Source: CAYPHJ01 sp964410485 (GTDB lineage: Bacteria > Desulfobacterota > Binatia > UBA9968). From it: DNA of 64,000 bases. The position numbers and the translations under genes were made by a program. The notes beneath the pieces are model-generated. The model saw only the letters and a list, made by a program, of their open reading frames with translations. It did no database searches and had not been told where the DNA came from. The stretch lies in assembly GCA_964410485.1 (NCBI GenBank), contig CAYPHJ010000002.1:1-64000 (forward strand), given 5' to 3'. Shown piece by piece: positions 15,490-24,335 of this stretch (within the stretch, counting starts at the first letter, position 1; each line of letters opens with the position of its first letter).

Positions 15490-16539
15490 ATGTTGAGGGC
15501 AGCTTTTCGATTGACGGTCAGTTTTTTAATGATGGTTTTGATCATCGCTATCACTGCCGTGGGTACGAGTCACGCCGCGGCGGACGACGGGTTTTACAAG
15601 GGCAAGAGCATGAGAATGATTGTCGCCTTCTCGCCAGGCGGCGGTTTTGACACCTACACCCGCGCCATCGCGCGGCACATGGGCAAACACATTCCTGGCA
15701 ATCCCTCCATTATTGTCGAAAACATGACCGGAGCGGGCGGCTTCATTCATGCGAACTATATGTATCAACAAGCGCGACCCGACGGTCTTACCATCGGCAA
15801 CAATATCGGCGGTTTGACCTTGCAGCAGATCATGGGCGCCAAAGGAGCCAAATTCGACGGCAGAAAATTTGAATATCTCGGGGCTCCAAGCGTCGACAAT
15901 CCGGTCTGCGCGCTGACCAAAGCAAGCGGGATCACCAATATGGAGCAATGGTTTGCGGCGAAAGAGCCTATCAGGTTGGGCGGCGTCGGCGCAGGTGGAA
16001 CCGCGTCAGATGTGGCTCGAACAATTCAGGCGGCTTTGAAGCTCCCAATCCGATTGGTCGAGCCTTACAAAGGGACTGCAGATATCAAACTTGCTGCGGA
16101 AGGCGGCGAGCTGGCTGGTGGATGCTGGGCATGGGAATCGATCAAAGTCATGTGGTCCAAGGCCATCGAGGCGGGCGATCTCAACGTTGTTCTCATGGTA
16201 ATGCCCAAAAAACATCCCGAGTTGCCGCAGGTCCCACTGGCAATCGATTATGCCAAAACCGAAGACGCGCGCCGCCTGCTGAGGTATGGCGTTCACGACA
16301 TCGCAACCATTACCCGCCTGTATTTTACTCCGCCGGGAACGCCTAAAGACCGGATGGCGATTTTACGTACGGCTTTTGCCGATACTCTGAAAGATCCGGA
16401 GTTCCTCGCCGATGCCAAAAAGTCGAGGCTCGATATTGATCCTGTAAGCGGCGAAGAGATGACGAGAGTGGTGCATGACCTCTACAAGATCGAGCCGGCA
16501 CTGCTCGCCCGGCTAAAAGAAGTGTTGTTGCCGAAATAG
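15490..16539 (+). CDS. Bug/TctC-family tricarboxylate-type substrate-binding protein
   Basis: 349 residues from the ATG at 15490, preceded by AAGGAGGGTT. A signal peptide (about residues 1-31, ending SHAAA) is followed by a Bug-type binding core: MIVAFSPGGGFDTYTR, IIVENMTGAGG and LTIGNNIGGLTLQQI. Bug proteins capture carboxylates in the periplasm for tripartite tricarboxylate transporters. No tctA or tctB membrane gene is in the window, so it is an orphan that may share a distant transporter or act as a sensor. An in-frame start at 15337 would add 51 repeat-derived residues and is rejected. Confidence 0.85.
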   Translation: MLRAAFRLTVSFLMMVLIIAITAVGTSHAAADDGFYKGKSMRMIVAFSPGGGFDTYTRAIARHMGKHIPGNPSIIVENMTGAGGFIHANYMYQQARPDGLTIGNNIGGLTLQQIMGAKGAKFDGRKFEYLGAPSVDNPVCALTKASGITNMEQWFAAKEPIRLGGVGAGGTASDVARTIQAALKLPIRLVEPYKGTADIKLAAEGGELAGGCWAWESIKVMWSKAIEAGDLNVVLMVMPKKHPELPQVPLAIDYAKTEDARRLLRYGVHDIATITRLYFTPPGTPKDRMAILRTAFADTLKDPEFLADAKKSRLDIDPVSGEEMTRVVHDLYKIEPALLARLKEVLLPK

Positions 16540-16617
16540 GCGGTTGCTAGGCAATCCATCGTCGCGCGTGTCATCGATCAGCGTGCGGGCGATCTTGTAG
16601 GATCTCATGAGGTAAGA

Positions 16618-17952
16618 ATGTGTAGCGCAAGTATTCGACTCTTGCTGTTGTTGCCGTTCGCTCTGCTCGCACCGGCTAACCCGGCCACGGCAAATCTAAC
16701 GCCAGTCAAATGGCAAGAGAAAATCGTAGTTGCCTCGGGTGGTGGATACCAAGGGCCGTGGCGCATGAATGAGTCGGACTGGCGCTACGTGGACGATCCC
16801 ACCGTCGCCATCAACGATGCGGGCGCTATTGCAGTTGCCTGGGCTGACCAGGCGCGGAAAGATATTTTTCTCCAGGTTTACGAGGCCAATGGAAAGCAGC
16901 GATTTGATCACCCAGTGAACGTCTCCAGAAGCCCGCGCGTTTTTTCCTGGCTGCCGCGCGTGCATATCATGTCAGGCAGCGCAAGCGAGATCTATGTCCT
17001 CTGGCAGGAGATCGTTTTCTCCGGTGGAACTCATGGTGGCGAGATCTTCTTCGCGCGCTCGGCCGACGGCGGAAAAACCTTCAGTGTTCCGATCAACCTA
17101 TCAAACACGACTGCCGGTGCCGGCAAGGGACGCCTTACCAGACGCCACTGGCACAACGGCAGCCTCGATCTCGCCATCGGGCCTGCGGGCGAAGTCTACG
17201 CCGCGTGGACGGAATATGAAGGCGCCTTGCGTTTTAGCCGGTCGAGTGATGGGGGCCGAAGCTTTGCGGATCCGGTACATGTTGCGGGAGACGACGCGGT
17301 TCCGGCACGCAGCCCCGCGCTGGCGGTTGATGCAAATGGCACGGTGTATCTTGCCTGGACGGTGGGTGAAAGCAGGACCGCCGATATTCACTTTGCCAAG
17401 TCACCCGACGCTGGGCGGTCATTTGATGGGCCGCGAGTCGTCTTCAAAAGCGGCGGGCACTCCGATGCGCCAAAAATCGCCGTGGATTCCGAAGGCACGG
17501 TTCATCTTGTTTTTGCCGAGAGTCCTGCCGGACCGTTCGAGCGCTATCATATCAGCTACACCCGCTCGACCGATAGCGGGCGTCAATTCGAACAACCGCG
17601 GGAGATTTCGAATGGGCACACGGAAAAATTCGACAGTGTGAGTTTTCCCTCACTTGCGTTTTCTGGCGCAGACAAGATGTACGCAATCTGGGAGCTATTC
17701 CCTAGTCGCCGCGAGTTTCCCCGAGGACTTGGTTTCACCTATTCAAGTGATGGCGGGAAGAGTTTCGGGGCGCCTGCTACCATTCCCGGCAGTGCCGATC
17801 CCGCATTTGGCTTCAATGGTAGCCGTCAAGGCTTTTTGATGCGTAAGCTCGCCGTTAACCGTAGTGGAACGCTCGCCGTCGTCAACAGCTCGTTCAAATG
17901 GAACAAAGCCAGCCGCATCTGGCTCTTCCGCGCGCACACGGGCGCACCCTAG
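16618..17952 (+). CDS. Secreted Asp-box (BNR) repeat protein, sialidase-like fold
   Basis: 444 residues with a signal peptide (residues 1-25, LLLLLPFALLAPANPATA). Five Asp-box motifs of the form S-x-D-x-G-x-x-F are visible: SADGGKTF, SSDGGRSF, SPDAGRSF, STDSGRQF and SSDGGKSF, spread about 50-100 residues apart as in a six-bladed beta-propeller. Asp-boxes mark blade loops of sialidases and many non-sialidase propellers. I do not see a clear set of sialidase catalytic arginines, so the activity is unknown. SD GAGG lies 6 nt before the ATG. Confidence 0.8.
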   Translation: MCSASIRLLLLLPFALLAPANPATANLTPVKWQEKIVVASGGGYQGPWRMNESDWRYVDDPTVAINDAGAIAVAWADQARKDIFLQVYEANGKQRFDHPVNVSRSPRVFSWLPRVHIMSGSASEIYVLWQEIVFSGGTHGGEIFFARSADGGKTFSVPINLSNTTAGAGKGRLTRRHWHNGSLDLAIGPAGEVYAAWTEYEGALRFSRSSDGGRSFADPVHVAGDDAVPARSPALAVDANGTVYLAWTVGESRTADIHFAKSPDAGRSFDGPRVVFKSGGHSDAPKIAVDSEGTVHLVFAESPAGPFERYHISYTRSTDSGRQFEQPREISNGHTEKFDSVSFPSLAFSGADKMYAIWELFPSRREFPRGLGFTYSSDGGKSFGAPATIPGSADPAFGFNGSRQGFLMRKLAVNRSGTLAVVNSSFKWNKASRIWLFRAHTGAP

Positions 17953-18029
17953 AGGCTCTGCGCAATTTAGCCATTTCCAATCGACAGCTCTTACCAGCGT
18001 TGAACACCCCATGTCCGGCTTGCACAGAA

Positions 18030-18150
18030 GGAAGCCGCAGGGAGGAAATCCGCGAATCGTTGGAGCGAAGCGAATGCACTCGAAATGTAGAGAAAAGCAG
18101 ATCCCTCGTTTCGCTCGGGATGACACAGAGGGGAGTCAGGATGACAGGTC
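18030..18150. repeat. Dispersed GATCCCTC...GGGATGACA repeat
   Basis: GCAGATCCCTCGTTTCGC followed by TCGGGATGACA (about 18097-18125) is one arm of a widespread intergenic repeat; the full palindrome is seen at 41409-41511. The rest of the 240-bp spacer between the convergent BNR and ccmH genes carries no recognisable gene. Confidence 0.6.
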
Positions 18151-18196
18151 GGGAGAAGGTCGGAATCTTTGTTAAAGGGGGGTTCACCCAGTACAT

Positions 18197-19825
18197 TTAT
18201 TTGGCTATTTGATCCAGAACGATGTCGGCGTTCTTTGCGCCGACTTCCACCGGCTGTTTCGACCCACCGGATAAGTCTCCTGGGTCACGCGTCATGGCGT
18301 CGCCGTCTTTGTCGAGACGCGCGCTGATGAGCAGTTTGCCGCTGAACGGAGTTCCCTGGATCATGACATTTTCAGGGCCGAGGGAATAGGATAGTGGAAA
18401 ACTTGGTGTATCGATTCTTTTCACGGCCAATGGCGGTCCGCCGGATCCTCCGGCAGGGCGCGCGATGATGAACAATGTCGCTTGCTTGTCCACTTTCCCC
18501 TGGAGCTTTGGATCGACGCGAATCGTGCCGCTGATTTGCGCCCCCGCAGATGGTGCGGGTGCCGGCGACGCACTCTGAGAAATTTCGGCAAGCGCTTTTT
18601 CCACTTCGCTGCGCTCTTGACCCGGCGGTAGCAAGGCCGCGAGTTTTTCCAGGGTTTGCCGGGCTCCTGTTGCATCCTGCTTGGCTTGGTACAACGTCAT
18701 GCCCTTGCCCCAGAGAGCCATCGGGAGATCCGGCGCGATAGCAAGTGCTCTGTCGAAAGCCATCAGCGCACCCTCTGCATGCCCTGCCTGAACCAGGATG
18801 TATCCCATGTAGGTGTGGGCCTCGGGCTCGTTGGGGTCCAGGGTGAGAACCCTCTTGAAAGCCTCAATGGCCTTGGGCCAGTCTTGCTGTGCGAAAGCGG
18901 CCTTGCCGTCGTTTAAAGACGATTGAACGTCGCGGCGCGGGCTGGTGCCGGTGAGAAAATCTCCGGTGATCGAGTCGCTTTCGGATAGTCGGGGGCGAAG
19001 GGAGCCCGTCAACGCGATACCCAGCGTCAAACCGAAGAGCAGCAGGAAGGCTCCTCCCGTTGCAAGCTTCCAACCGCGAATCGGTTTGTGGGCTGGCGAA
19101 GGGGCCACGGCCCGTTGGGTCTTCTCCGGTTGTGTTTTTAAATTGAGCCCTGCGCCGGGCTCAGGACCAACGGCTGGCGGCTCGGCCACCACAGTTCGGT
19201 CAGACTCTTCCAGCAGCCTTGCTGCTTTCAGTTCTATCTCGCGGCGCAAATCATGAAAGTCTTCCTCAGACAGTTTGCCCGCCTGATAGTCGAATTGAAG
19301 CTCGCTCAAGTCGGCATAGAGCCGCGCACGTTCGCGCGCCAATGGCGAGCGTGGCTCGGAATCGTCCGGTTCCATAGCTTGCTCGGACAACATCTCACTT
19401 TGGACGCGGGCGAGTAAGGCCGGATCAACCGTACGATCGTCGACCTTTTGTTTGCGCCGCGCCCAGTGCCAGGCTAGCCCAATGGCGACTGCCAGCCCTG
19501 CCACCAGAGCGACAAAGGGAAGGACCCAAAGCAAAAGACTGAACCCTTTTGGCGTCGGCGCGAGCAGCACCCATTCCCCATACCTTGAAACGAAGTAGCT
19601 TCTCACTTCGTCGGGCGTTTTTCCTGCTGCGAGTTGGTCGCGCACAATGGCGCGCATCTGCTGCGCCATCTCCGACGGAGAGTCAGCGACAGACAAGTTC
19701 TGACACACCACACAGCGCAACTCGCTGGCAATAACGCGGGTCTTTTCTTCGAGTTCATCGCCGCTCAACGCCCACAGCGGAGTGGCCACGAACAGGACAA
19801 CAAAAACGATCAAGCGGGCAAACAT
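18197..19825 (-). CDS. ccmH: Cytochrome c maturation protein, CcmH/CcmI fusion with TPR domain
   Basis: 542 residues. The N-terminal 130 residues are CcmH: a signal segment, the redox motif LRCVVCQNLSVADS and a membrane anchor (LLWVLPFVALVAGLAVAIGL). A second membrane helix near residue 280 (GGAFLLLFGLTLGIAL) introduces a TPR region (AHTYMGYILVQAGHAEGALMA and similar) as in CcmI/CycH. The last 110 residues form the CycH-type C-terminal domain (GTIRVDPKLQGKV). The product holds and reduces apocytochrome c and presents it to CcmF in the periplasm. I start at the ATG 4 bp after the ccmG stop; a TTG at 19876 would overlap ccmG. Last gene of the ccm operon. Confidence 0.92.
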   Translation of the reverse strand: MFARLIVFVVLFVATPLWALSGDELEEKTRVIASELRCVVCQNLSVADSPSEMAQQMRAIVRDQLAAGKTPDEVRSYFVSRYGEWVLLAPTPKGFSLLLWVLPFVALVAGLAVAIGLAWHWARRKQKVDDRTVDPALLARVQSEMLSEQAMEPDDSEPRSPLARERARLYADLSELQFDYQAGKLSEEDFHDLRREIELKAARLLEESDRTVVAEPPAVGPEPGAGLNLKTQPEKTQRAVAPSPAHKPIRGWKLATGGAFLLLFGLTLGIALTGSLRPRLSESDSITGDFLTGTSPRRDVQSSLNDGKAAFAQQDWPKAIEAFKRVLTLDPNEPEAHTYMGYILVQAGHAEGALMAFDRALAIAPDLPMALWGKGMTLYQAKQDATGARQTLEKLAALLPPGQERSEVEKALAEISQSASPAPAPSAGAQISGTIRVDPKLQGKVDKQATLFIIARPAGGSGGPPLAVKRIDTPSFPLSYSLGPENVMIQGTPFSGKLLISARLDKDGDAMTRDPGDLSGGSKQPVEVGAKNADIVLDQIAK

Positions 19826-19829
19826 AAAA

Positions 19830-20399
19830 TCACCGTATGGGCTGATAGTTTTTTCGCCCTTCTCTCGCGCTGACAATCCCCCGCGCCGCCTCTTCGAGTT
19901 TGGCGATCACGGTTGCCGAACCAATGGCGCCCACGTGCTTGTATGTGATTCGCCCTTGCGGATCTATGAAGAAACTCTCCGGGATACCCCACACGCCGTA
20001 TTCCACAGCGATCGTTCCGCTCTCGTCTCTGCCGTTAGGATAGGTAATCCCGAACTCTTCGAGGAACCCCTTCGACGCTTTTTCCGTGTCCTGAAGCGCC
20101 ACTCCGATGAAAATCACATGATCCTTGCCTTTGACTTTTTGCCACGCCGCTTCCAGGTCCCTTGCTTCGGCGCGGCACGGAGCGCACCAGGAGGCCCAGA
20201 AATTTAGAAAGACAGCTTTGCCGCGCAGGCCCTCGAGCGTTACCGTCTCGCCATTGAAAAGCGTGACTGTAAACGGCGCTGCCGGCTTGGCCACCAGCGG
20301 CGACGCGATATAACGGGCATCGCGGCTGAAGCCAAACGCCAGCAACCAGAGAATCGGCGCGACGATGAGGACCACAATAGCCAGACGGCGCCAGGCCAT
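19830..20399 (-). CDS. ccmG: Thiol:disulfide interchange protein CcmG/DsbE
   Basis: 189 residues: an N-terminal membrane anchor (LAIVVLIVAPILWLLAFGF) and a thioredoxin fold with WASWCAPCRAEA and the cis-proline segment GVWGIPESFFIDP. The CcmG-specific acidic GVALQDTE region is present. It keeps CcmH and apocytochrome c cysteines reduced. One base separates it from ccmF and four from ccmH. Confidence 0.96.
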   Translation of the reverse strand: MAWRRLAIVVLIVAPILWLLAFGFSRDARYIASPLVAKPAAPFTVTLFNGETVTLEGLRGKAVFLNFWASWCAPCRAEARDLEAAWQKVKGKDHVIFIGVALQDTEKASKGFLEEFGITYPNGRDESGTIAVEYGVWGIPESFFIDPQGRITYKHVGAIGSATVIAKLEEAARGIVSAREGRKNYQPIR

Positions 20400-20400
20400 T

Positions 20401-22362
20401 TTACACTTCCTGACGGGAGACCCGTCCCATAGGCAGCAGGCAGATCAAAGTTCCCAGAAAAATGACGAAGCCGCCGATCCAAATCCATATGACGAGAGGC
20501 CGCACAAGTGCCTTCAGGGTTGCTTCGTTTTTTTCCAGCTCGCTGAAACCCGAAAGGATCAGATAGATATCTTCGCCGAGCGTGCTTCGATGCACAGCAC
20601 GTCCCACAGGGGAGTCCTGAGTGGGATAAAACCTGAGCGCAGGGGATAAGAGCCCCACTTCACGGTTATCATTGAGAACTCTGAAGAGACCTTCAACGCG
20701 AAAATGAGTGGCATGTTGCGACCCTTTCAACCCTTCGAACTGGATGAGATAGCGGCCGATCTGGAGACGTTCCTTCATCCCCAGTGTGGCTTGCCGCTCC
20801 ACGCTGTAGGACATGGAACCGGCGATTCCCATGATGATCAGCACGACTCCAAGATGAACCACGAGGCCGCCGTAGCGCCGTTGGTTCCGCCGGGTAAGCG
20901 TCGCCAGTCCGCTGAGAATCCCCTCACCGGCTACGCGGCGACGAGCGCGCAGCGCAAGCGCGGTGTCATAGATAATTGTCAGCACTACAAACGCTAACAG
21001 CGTAAAGCCCAGCAATGGCCAGAAATCGCGCACCTGCCAGATGAACAATACGAGCCCGATCAGCAGTGAGCCGCTGGCGGGCCAGAGAAAATTGCGTTTG
21101 AGATTGTCCCAGGACGCCTTGCGCCACGCGATCATCGGCCCCACGCCCATGAGGAAGACCATGAAGACAAACAACGGTGTCGTAACGGCATTGAAATAAG
21201 GAGCGCCGACGCTCACCTGAACGCCCGCCACGGCTTCAGAAATGAGCGGGAAGATTGTGCCAAGAAAAACCGTGAAGAGCGCCGAGACCAAAACGATATT
21301 GTTGAGCAAGAAAGCCGACTCGCGGCTAACCATTGAATCGAGCTCGGGTTGGCCTTTCAGGTGTTCCGAGCGGTAGGCCAGCAAGCCAAACGATCCCAAG
21401 AGCACGAAGCCGAGAAATACCAGAAAGAAAGCGCCCACTGGACCGGAAGAAAAGGCATGAATGGACGAAAGAATGCCGGAGCGCGTGAGAAAAGTGGCAA
21501 AAATCGTAAGGCTGAACGCGAGGATGATCAACGAGAGATTCCAGACCTTCAGCATCTGGCGCCGTTCCTGCACCTGGATCGAATGGAGGAAAGCAGTGGC
21601 TGGCAGCCACGGCATAATCGCGGCATTTTCAACCGGGTCCCACGCCCAATAACCGCCCCAACCCAAAACGTGATAGGACCACCATGCCCCGACGAGATTC
21701 CCCAGTGTCAAAAAGAACCAGGCAATAATCGTCCAGCGGCGCGTCGTGACAACCCATACGTCGTCGAGCCTGCCACGAATGAGCGCCGCCATTGCAAAAG
21801 CGTAAGGGACGGTTAGGCCGACAAACCCAGTGTACAGAAGGGGCGGATGGGTCATCATGTTGGCGTCTTCGAGTAGCGGGTTTAAGCCGCGGCCGTCGGC
21901 CGGAATCGGCGAGAGGGTCTCGAACGGATTGGACGCAAAGGCAATGACGCCAAGGAAGAAAGCCGAAACAATTGAAAAGATCATGAGCACCCAGGGCAGG
22001 AGATCGCGCTGACGGTCGCGATACATCCAGGCGACCAGGCCGGAAAAGATGATCAGGATCCACTCCCACAGCAAAAGCGAACCTTCGAGCGCGCCCCAGA
22101 ATCCGGTGACGCGGTAATAGATCGGTGTGGCGCGCGTCGTATTGAAAGCCACGTACCTGATGGAAAAATCTGTGATGACGAAGCCGTAGATAAGAGACAA
22201 AGCGGCCAGCGTCACCAACGCGAACTGACCGTAGATCGCCAGGCGGGCCCATGCGAAGTAATGCTCGCGCCCACGCCGCGAGGCGAGAACCGCGACGGCG
22301 ATCCCGACGAGGGCTAGGAGAAATGCCAGAAGAATGCTGGTATGGCCGATGACTGCAATCAC
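20401..22362 (-). CDS. ccmF: Haem lyase CcmF
   Basis: 653 residues with about 15 hydrophobic segments. The periplasmic tryptophan-rich haem-handling signature WGGYWAWDPVENA is near residue 232, and TRSGILSSIHAF is another family block. CcmF accepts haem from CcmE and attaches it to CXXCH cysteines together with CcmH. It starts with GTG at 22362, overlapping the ccmE stop by 4 bp (GTGA), and ends 1 bp before ccmG. Confidence 0.97.
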   Translation of the reverse strand: MIAVIGHTSILLAFLLALVGIAVAVLASRRGREHYFAWARLAIYGQFALVTLAALSLIYGFVITDFSIRYVAFNTTRATPIYYRVTGFWGALEGSLLLWEWILIIFSGLVAWMYRDRQRDLLPWVLMIFSIVSAFFLGVIAFASNPFETLSPIPADGRGLNPLLEDANMMTHPPLLYTGFVGLTVPYAFAMAALIRGRLDDVWVVTTRRWTIIAWFFLTLGNLVGAWWSYHVLGWGGYWAWDPVENAAIMPWLPATAFLHSIQVQERRQMLKVWNLSLIILAFSLTIFATFLTRSGILSSIHAFSSGPVGAFFLVFLGFVLLGSFGLLAYRSEHLKGQPELDSMVSRESAFLLNNIVLVSALFTVFLGTIFPLISEAVAGVQVSVGAPYFNAVTTPLFVFMVFLMGVGPMIAWRKASWDNLKRNFLWPASGSLLIGLVLFIWQVRDFWPLLGFTLLAFVVLTIIYDTALALRARRRVAGEGILSGLATLTRRNQRRYGGLVVHLGVVLIIMGIAGSMSYSVERQATLGMKERLQIGRYLIQFEGLKGSQHATHFRVEGLFRVLNDNREVGLLSPALRFYPTQDSPVGRAVHRSTLGEDIYLILSGFSELEKNEATLKALVRPLVIWIWIGGFVIFLGTLICLLPMGRVSRQEV

Positions 22363-22802
22363 TTCCCGGTGAAATCCTTACCAGGAACGAAACTCTTGGG
22401 GTACGCATCGGTCCCCTCGGCATGCGGGCTGTACTCCTCGGCGTGCTTGGCCATGATTGTGGTGGCTTGAAAGACGCCGTCCTGGCCGATGCGACCTTCC
22501 ACCACGGCGCCCTTCCCCTCGGAGAAGAGATCCGGCGGCATGCCTTTAAAAAATACCGGAATCGAAGCCGTGCCGTCAGTGAGATTAAAGCGGTAAGTGA
22601 GATTCTTGACGTCCTTCTCAAGCGAGCCCTGAACAACCATGCCGCCCATCCGAATAAACTGCTTCATCGTAGGGGGCTCCGCCTGGAGCTCCGAGGGCGT
22701 CTTGAAATAGACGATGGCTTCCCGCATTCCGCCGTAAATAATGTAGGCCAGAGCGCCGACGATGATCAGCCCGCCAATAGCGAACCGCCTATTTTTGTTC
22801 AT
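22359..22802 (-). CDS. ccmE: Haem chaperone CcmE
   Basis: 147 residues from the ATG at 22802, which has GGAGGAG upstream inside ccmD. One N-terminal membrane helix (FAIGGLIIVGALAYIIYGGM) is followed by the CcmE OB-fold (MGGMVVQGSLEKD, VVVEG-like VVEGRIGQDGVF). The haem-binding motif is AKHAEEYSP, with the covalent histidine and the tyrosine ligand in H-x3-Y spacing. This is the histidine form and not the cysteine form known in some delta-proteobacteria. It overlaps ccmD by 14 bp and ccmF by 4 bp. Confidence 0.95.
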   Translation of the reverse strand: MNKNRRFAIGGLIIVGALAYIIYGGMREAIVYFKTPSELQAEPPTMKQFIRMGGMVVQGSLEKDVKNLTYRFNLTDGTASIPVFFKGMPPDLFSEGKGAVVEGRIGQDGVFQATTIMAKHAEEYSPHAEGTDAYPKSFVPGKDFTGK

Positions 22803-22944
22803 CGCTGGAAAACTCCTCCGCCGAGCGCAGCTCTGCGAGCTCAAGCTCGGCGCGCTTGAGCCTCCGTTTCAGGCCCACAAGATACAGGAGAATTGCGGTC
22901 CATACGATCCCATAAGCTAGAAAGACAAAGCCCCAAGCGCTCAT
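22789..22944 (-). CDS. ccmD: Haem exporter accessory protein CcmD
   Basis: A 51-residue gene found by translating the gap between ccmC and ccmE. It begins MSAWGFVFLAYGIVWTAILL, one membrane helix, followed by a basic KRRLKRAELELAEL helix and an acidic tail. Size, topology and position (2 bp after ccmC, 14-bp overlap with ccmE) are exactly those of CcmD, which releases holo-CcmE from the CcmABC complex. Primary sequence similarity among CcmD proteins is low, so the call rests on topology and context. Confidence 0.88.
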   Translation of the reverse strand: MSAWGFVFLAYGIVWTAILLYLVGLKRRLKRAELELAELRSAEEFSSDEQK

Positions 22945-22946
22945 GG

Positions 22947-23654
22947 CTACGCTCGATTCAGCCTCAATGATCTGATCTCTTCTTTTATTTCGCCGAGACG
23001 AAGACGAAGCGAGAGCAGATAAAAAAATAACAAAATGAACCCTACGAAATTGATGCCGAGAGCCGCCAGCATTTCCGGATGCACGTTATCCCACGGAGCT
23101 TTGTCGGGCCGCAGGATCGATGGCGGCTGATGAAGCGTGCGCCACCAGTAGACCGACATGTGAATCAGGGGGATATCGAGAAATCCAATAATGCCCAGTA
23201 CCGCGGCCGAGGGGGCAACGCGGCTTTCGTCTTCACTGAGAGCGCGAAGCATCAAATATCCGGTGAAAATCAACAGCAGGACCGCAGTCAGCGTCAGGCG
23301 CGCATCCCACGTCCACCATACTCCCCAGGTAGGTTTGCCCCAGATCGAACCCTCGATGATGGTCAGCGCCGTAAAGAGGACGCCGATTTCCGCCGCTGAG
23401 TGAGCAAGAATATCATCGCGTCGCTCCCTTTTCCACAAGTAGAGGCAACTGCCCACGAACACTATAAAGAAAGATAGATATGCGGTGAGAATGCTCGGAA
23501 CATGCAAGTACATGATCCGTTGAACGTCGCCCTGAAATGCGTCAGCCGGCGCGTGAATGAGTCCCCAATACAAACCGACGATGATGAAAATCAGCGCAAG
23601 AGCGCCGAGCGCGCCGCTTTTTTTCCGGCGCGCGCCGTGACGGACTGGAGCCAT
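22947..23654 (-). CDS. ccmC: Haem exporter protein CcmC
   Basis: 235 residues with six membrane segments and the WWD haem-binding signature GVWWTWDARLT near residue 122. Conserved histidines flank it (YLHVPSI near residue 50 and LIHMSVYWW near residue 175). It loads haem onto CcmE. It is 3 bp downstream of ccmB. Confidence 0.96.
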   Translation of the reverse strand: MAPVRHGARRKKSGALGALALIFIIVGLYWGLIHAPADAFQGDVQRIMYLHVPSILTAYLSFFIVFVGSCLYLWKRERRDDILAHSAAEIGVLFTALTIIEGSIWGKPTWGVWWTWDARLTLTAVLLLIFTGYLMLRALSEDESRVAPSAAVLGIIGFLDIPLIHMSVYWWRTLHQPPSILRPDKAPWDNVHPEMLAALGINFVGFILLFFYLLSLRLRLGEIKEEIRSLRLNRA

Positions 23655-23657
23655 AGA

Positions 23658-24335
23658 TCAGTTATCAATCACCCAATCGAACATCAGTATGCCGGCAGTG
23701 AGAAACATCACATCAAATCCAATCAGCAGACGCAACCAGTGGGCGCCCTCGGACAGCTCCCCGCTTTGAATGAACGCCTCCATGCAGCGGATTGTCGCCA
23801 AAATGACCGGAATCATGAGCGGAAAGAGAATCAACGGCAGCAGCAGCTCACGCGCCCTGGCGCGCAGAGTCATCGCGGCCAGGAGCGTGCCGAGCACGCA
23901 AAATCCCACCGTTCCCAACACCGTGATAATAAAGAGAAACGGCAGCAGATTCCAGCCGGGCAAATTAAAAAGAACCCAGAACAGCGGTATCACCACTATT
24001 TCCACCAGGACCATCAGGACAAGGGTAAAGCAGACTTTGGCAAGAAAGAAAGCGCCCCTATCCAGGGGTGACATGAGTAGGGCATCCAGGCAGTGGTTCT
24101 GGCGCTCGGATTGAAACAACTGCGCCAGCCCCAACGTGCCGGTGAATAGAAAAGCGAGCCAGAGCAGGGCGGGGGCCATATCGAGCGCCTTCTCGGGCGC
24201 CAGATCGAAAGAAAAGTGGAATACGAAAAGCAGGAGCGTGCCGAAAAAAAACATCGTCAGCAGAGTTTCCCGCCGGCGCAGCTCCAGGCGCACATCCTTG
24301 ACGAGGAGCAAGCGTGTCTGCTTGAGAAAACTCAT
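23658..24335 (-). CDS. ccmB: Haem exporter protein CcmB
   Basis: 225 residues with six hydrophobic segments and the CcmB block ERQNHCLDALLMSPLDRGA near residue 77. It is the membrane subunit of the CcmAB ABC complex needed to release CcmE after haem loading. Its start overlaps the ccmA stop by 4 bp. Confidence 0.95.
   Translation of the reverse strand: MSFLKQTRLLLVKDVRLELRRRETLLTMFFFGTLLLFVFHFSFDLAPEKALDMAPALLWLAFLFTGTLGLAQLFQSERQNHCLDALLMSPLDRGAFFLAKVCFTLVLMVLVEIVVIPLFWVLFNLPGWNLLPFLFIITVLGTVGFCVLGTLLAAMTLRARARELLLPLILFPLMIPVILATIRCMEAFIQSGELSEGAHWLRLLIGFDVMFLTAGILMFDWVIDN

Noticed and set aside
17894..18212. Several overlapping frames between the BNR protein gene and ccmH
   Set aside because: They read through an intergenic repeat and the end of the BNR gene; none has a ribosome site or motif.
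21629..22636. Frame of 335 codons on the same strand as ccmF and ccmE
   Set aside because: It is the shifted phase of ccmF and ccmE, Arg/Ser/Pro-rich, with no motif; the ccm frames are fully supported.
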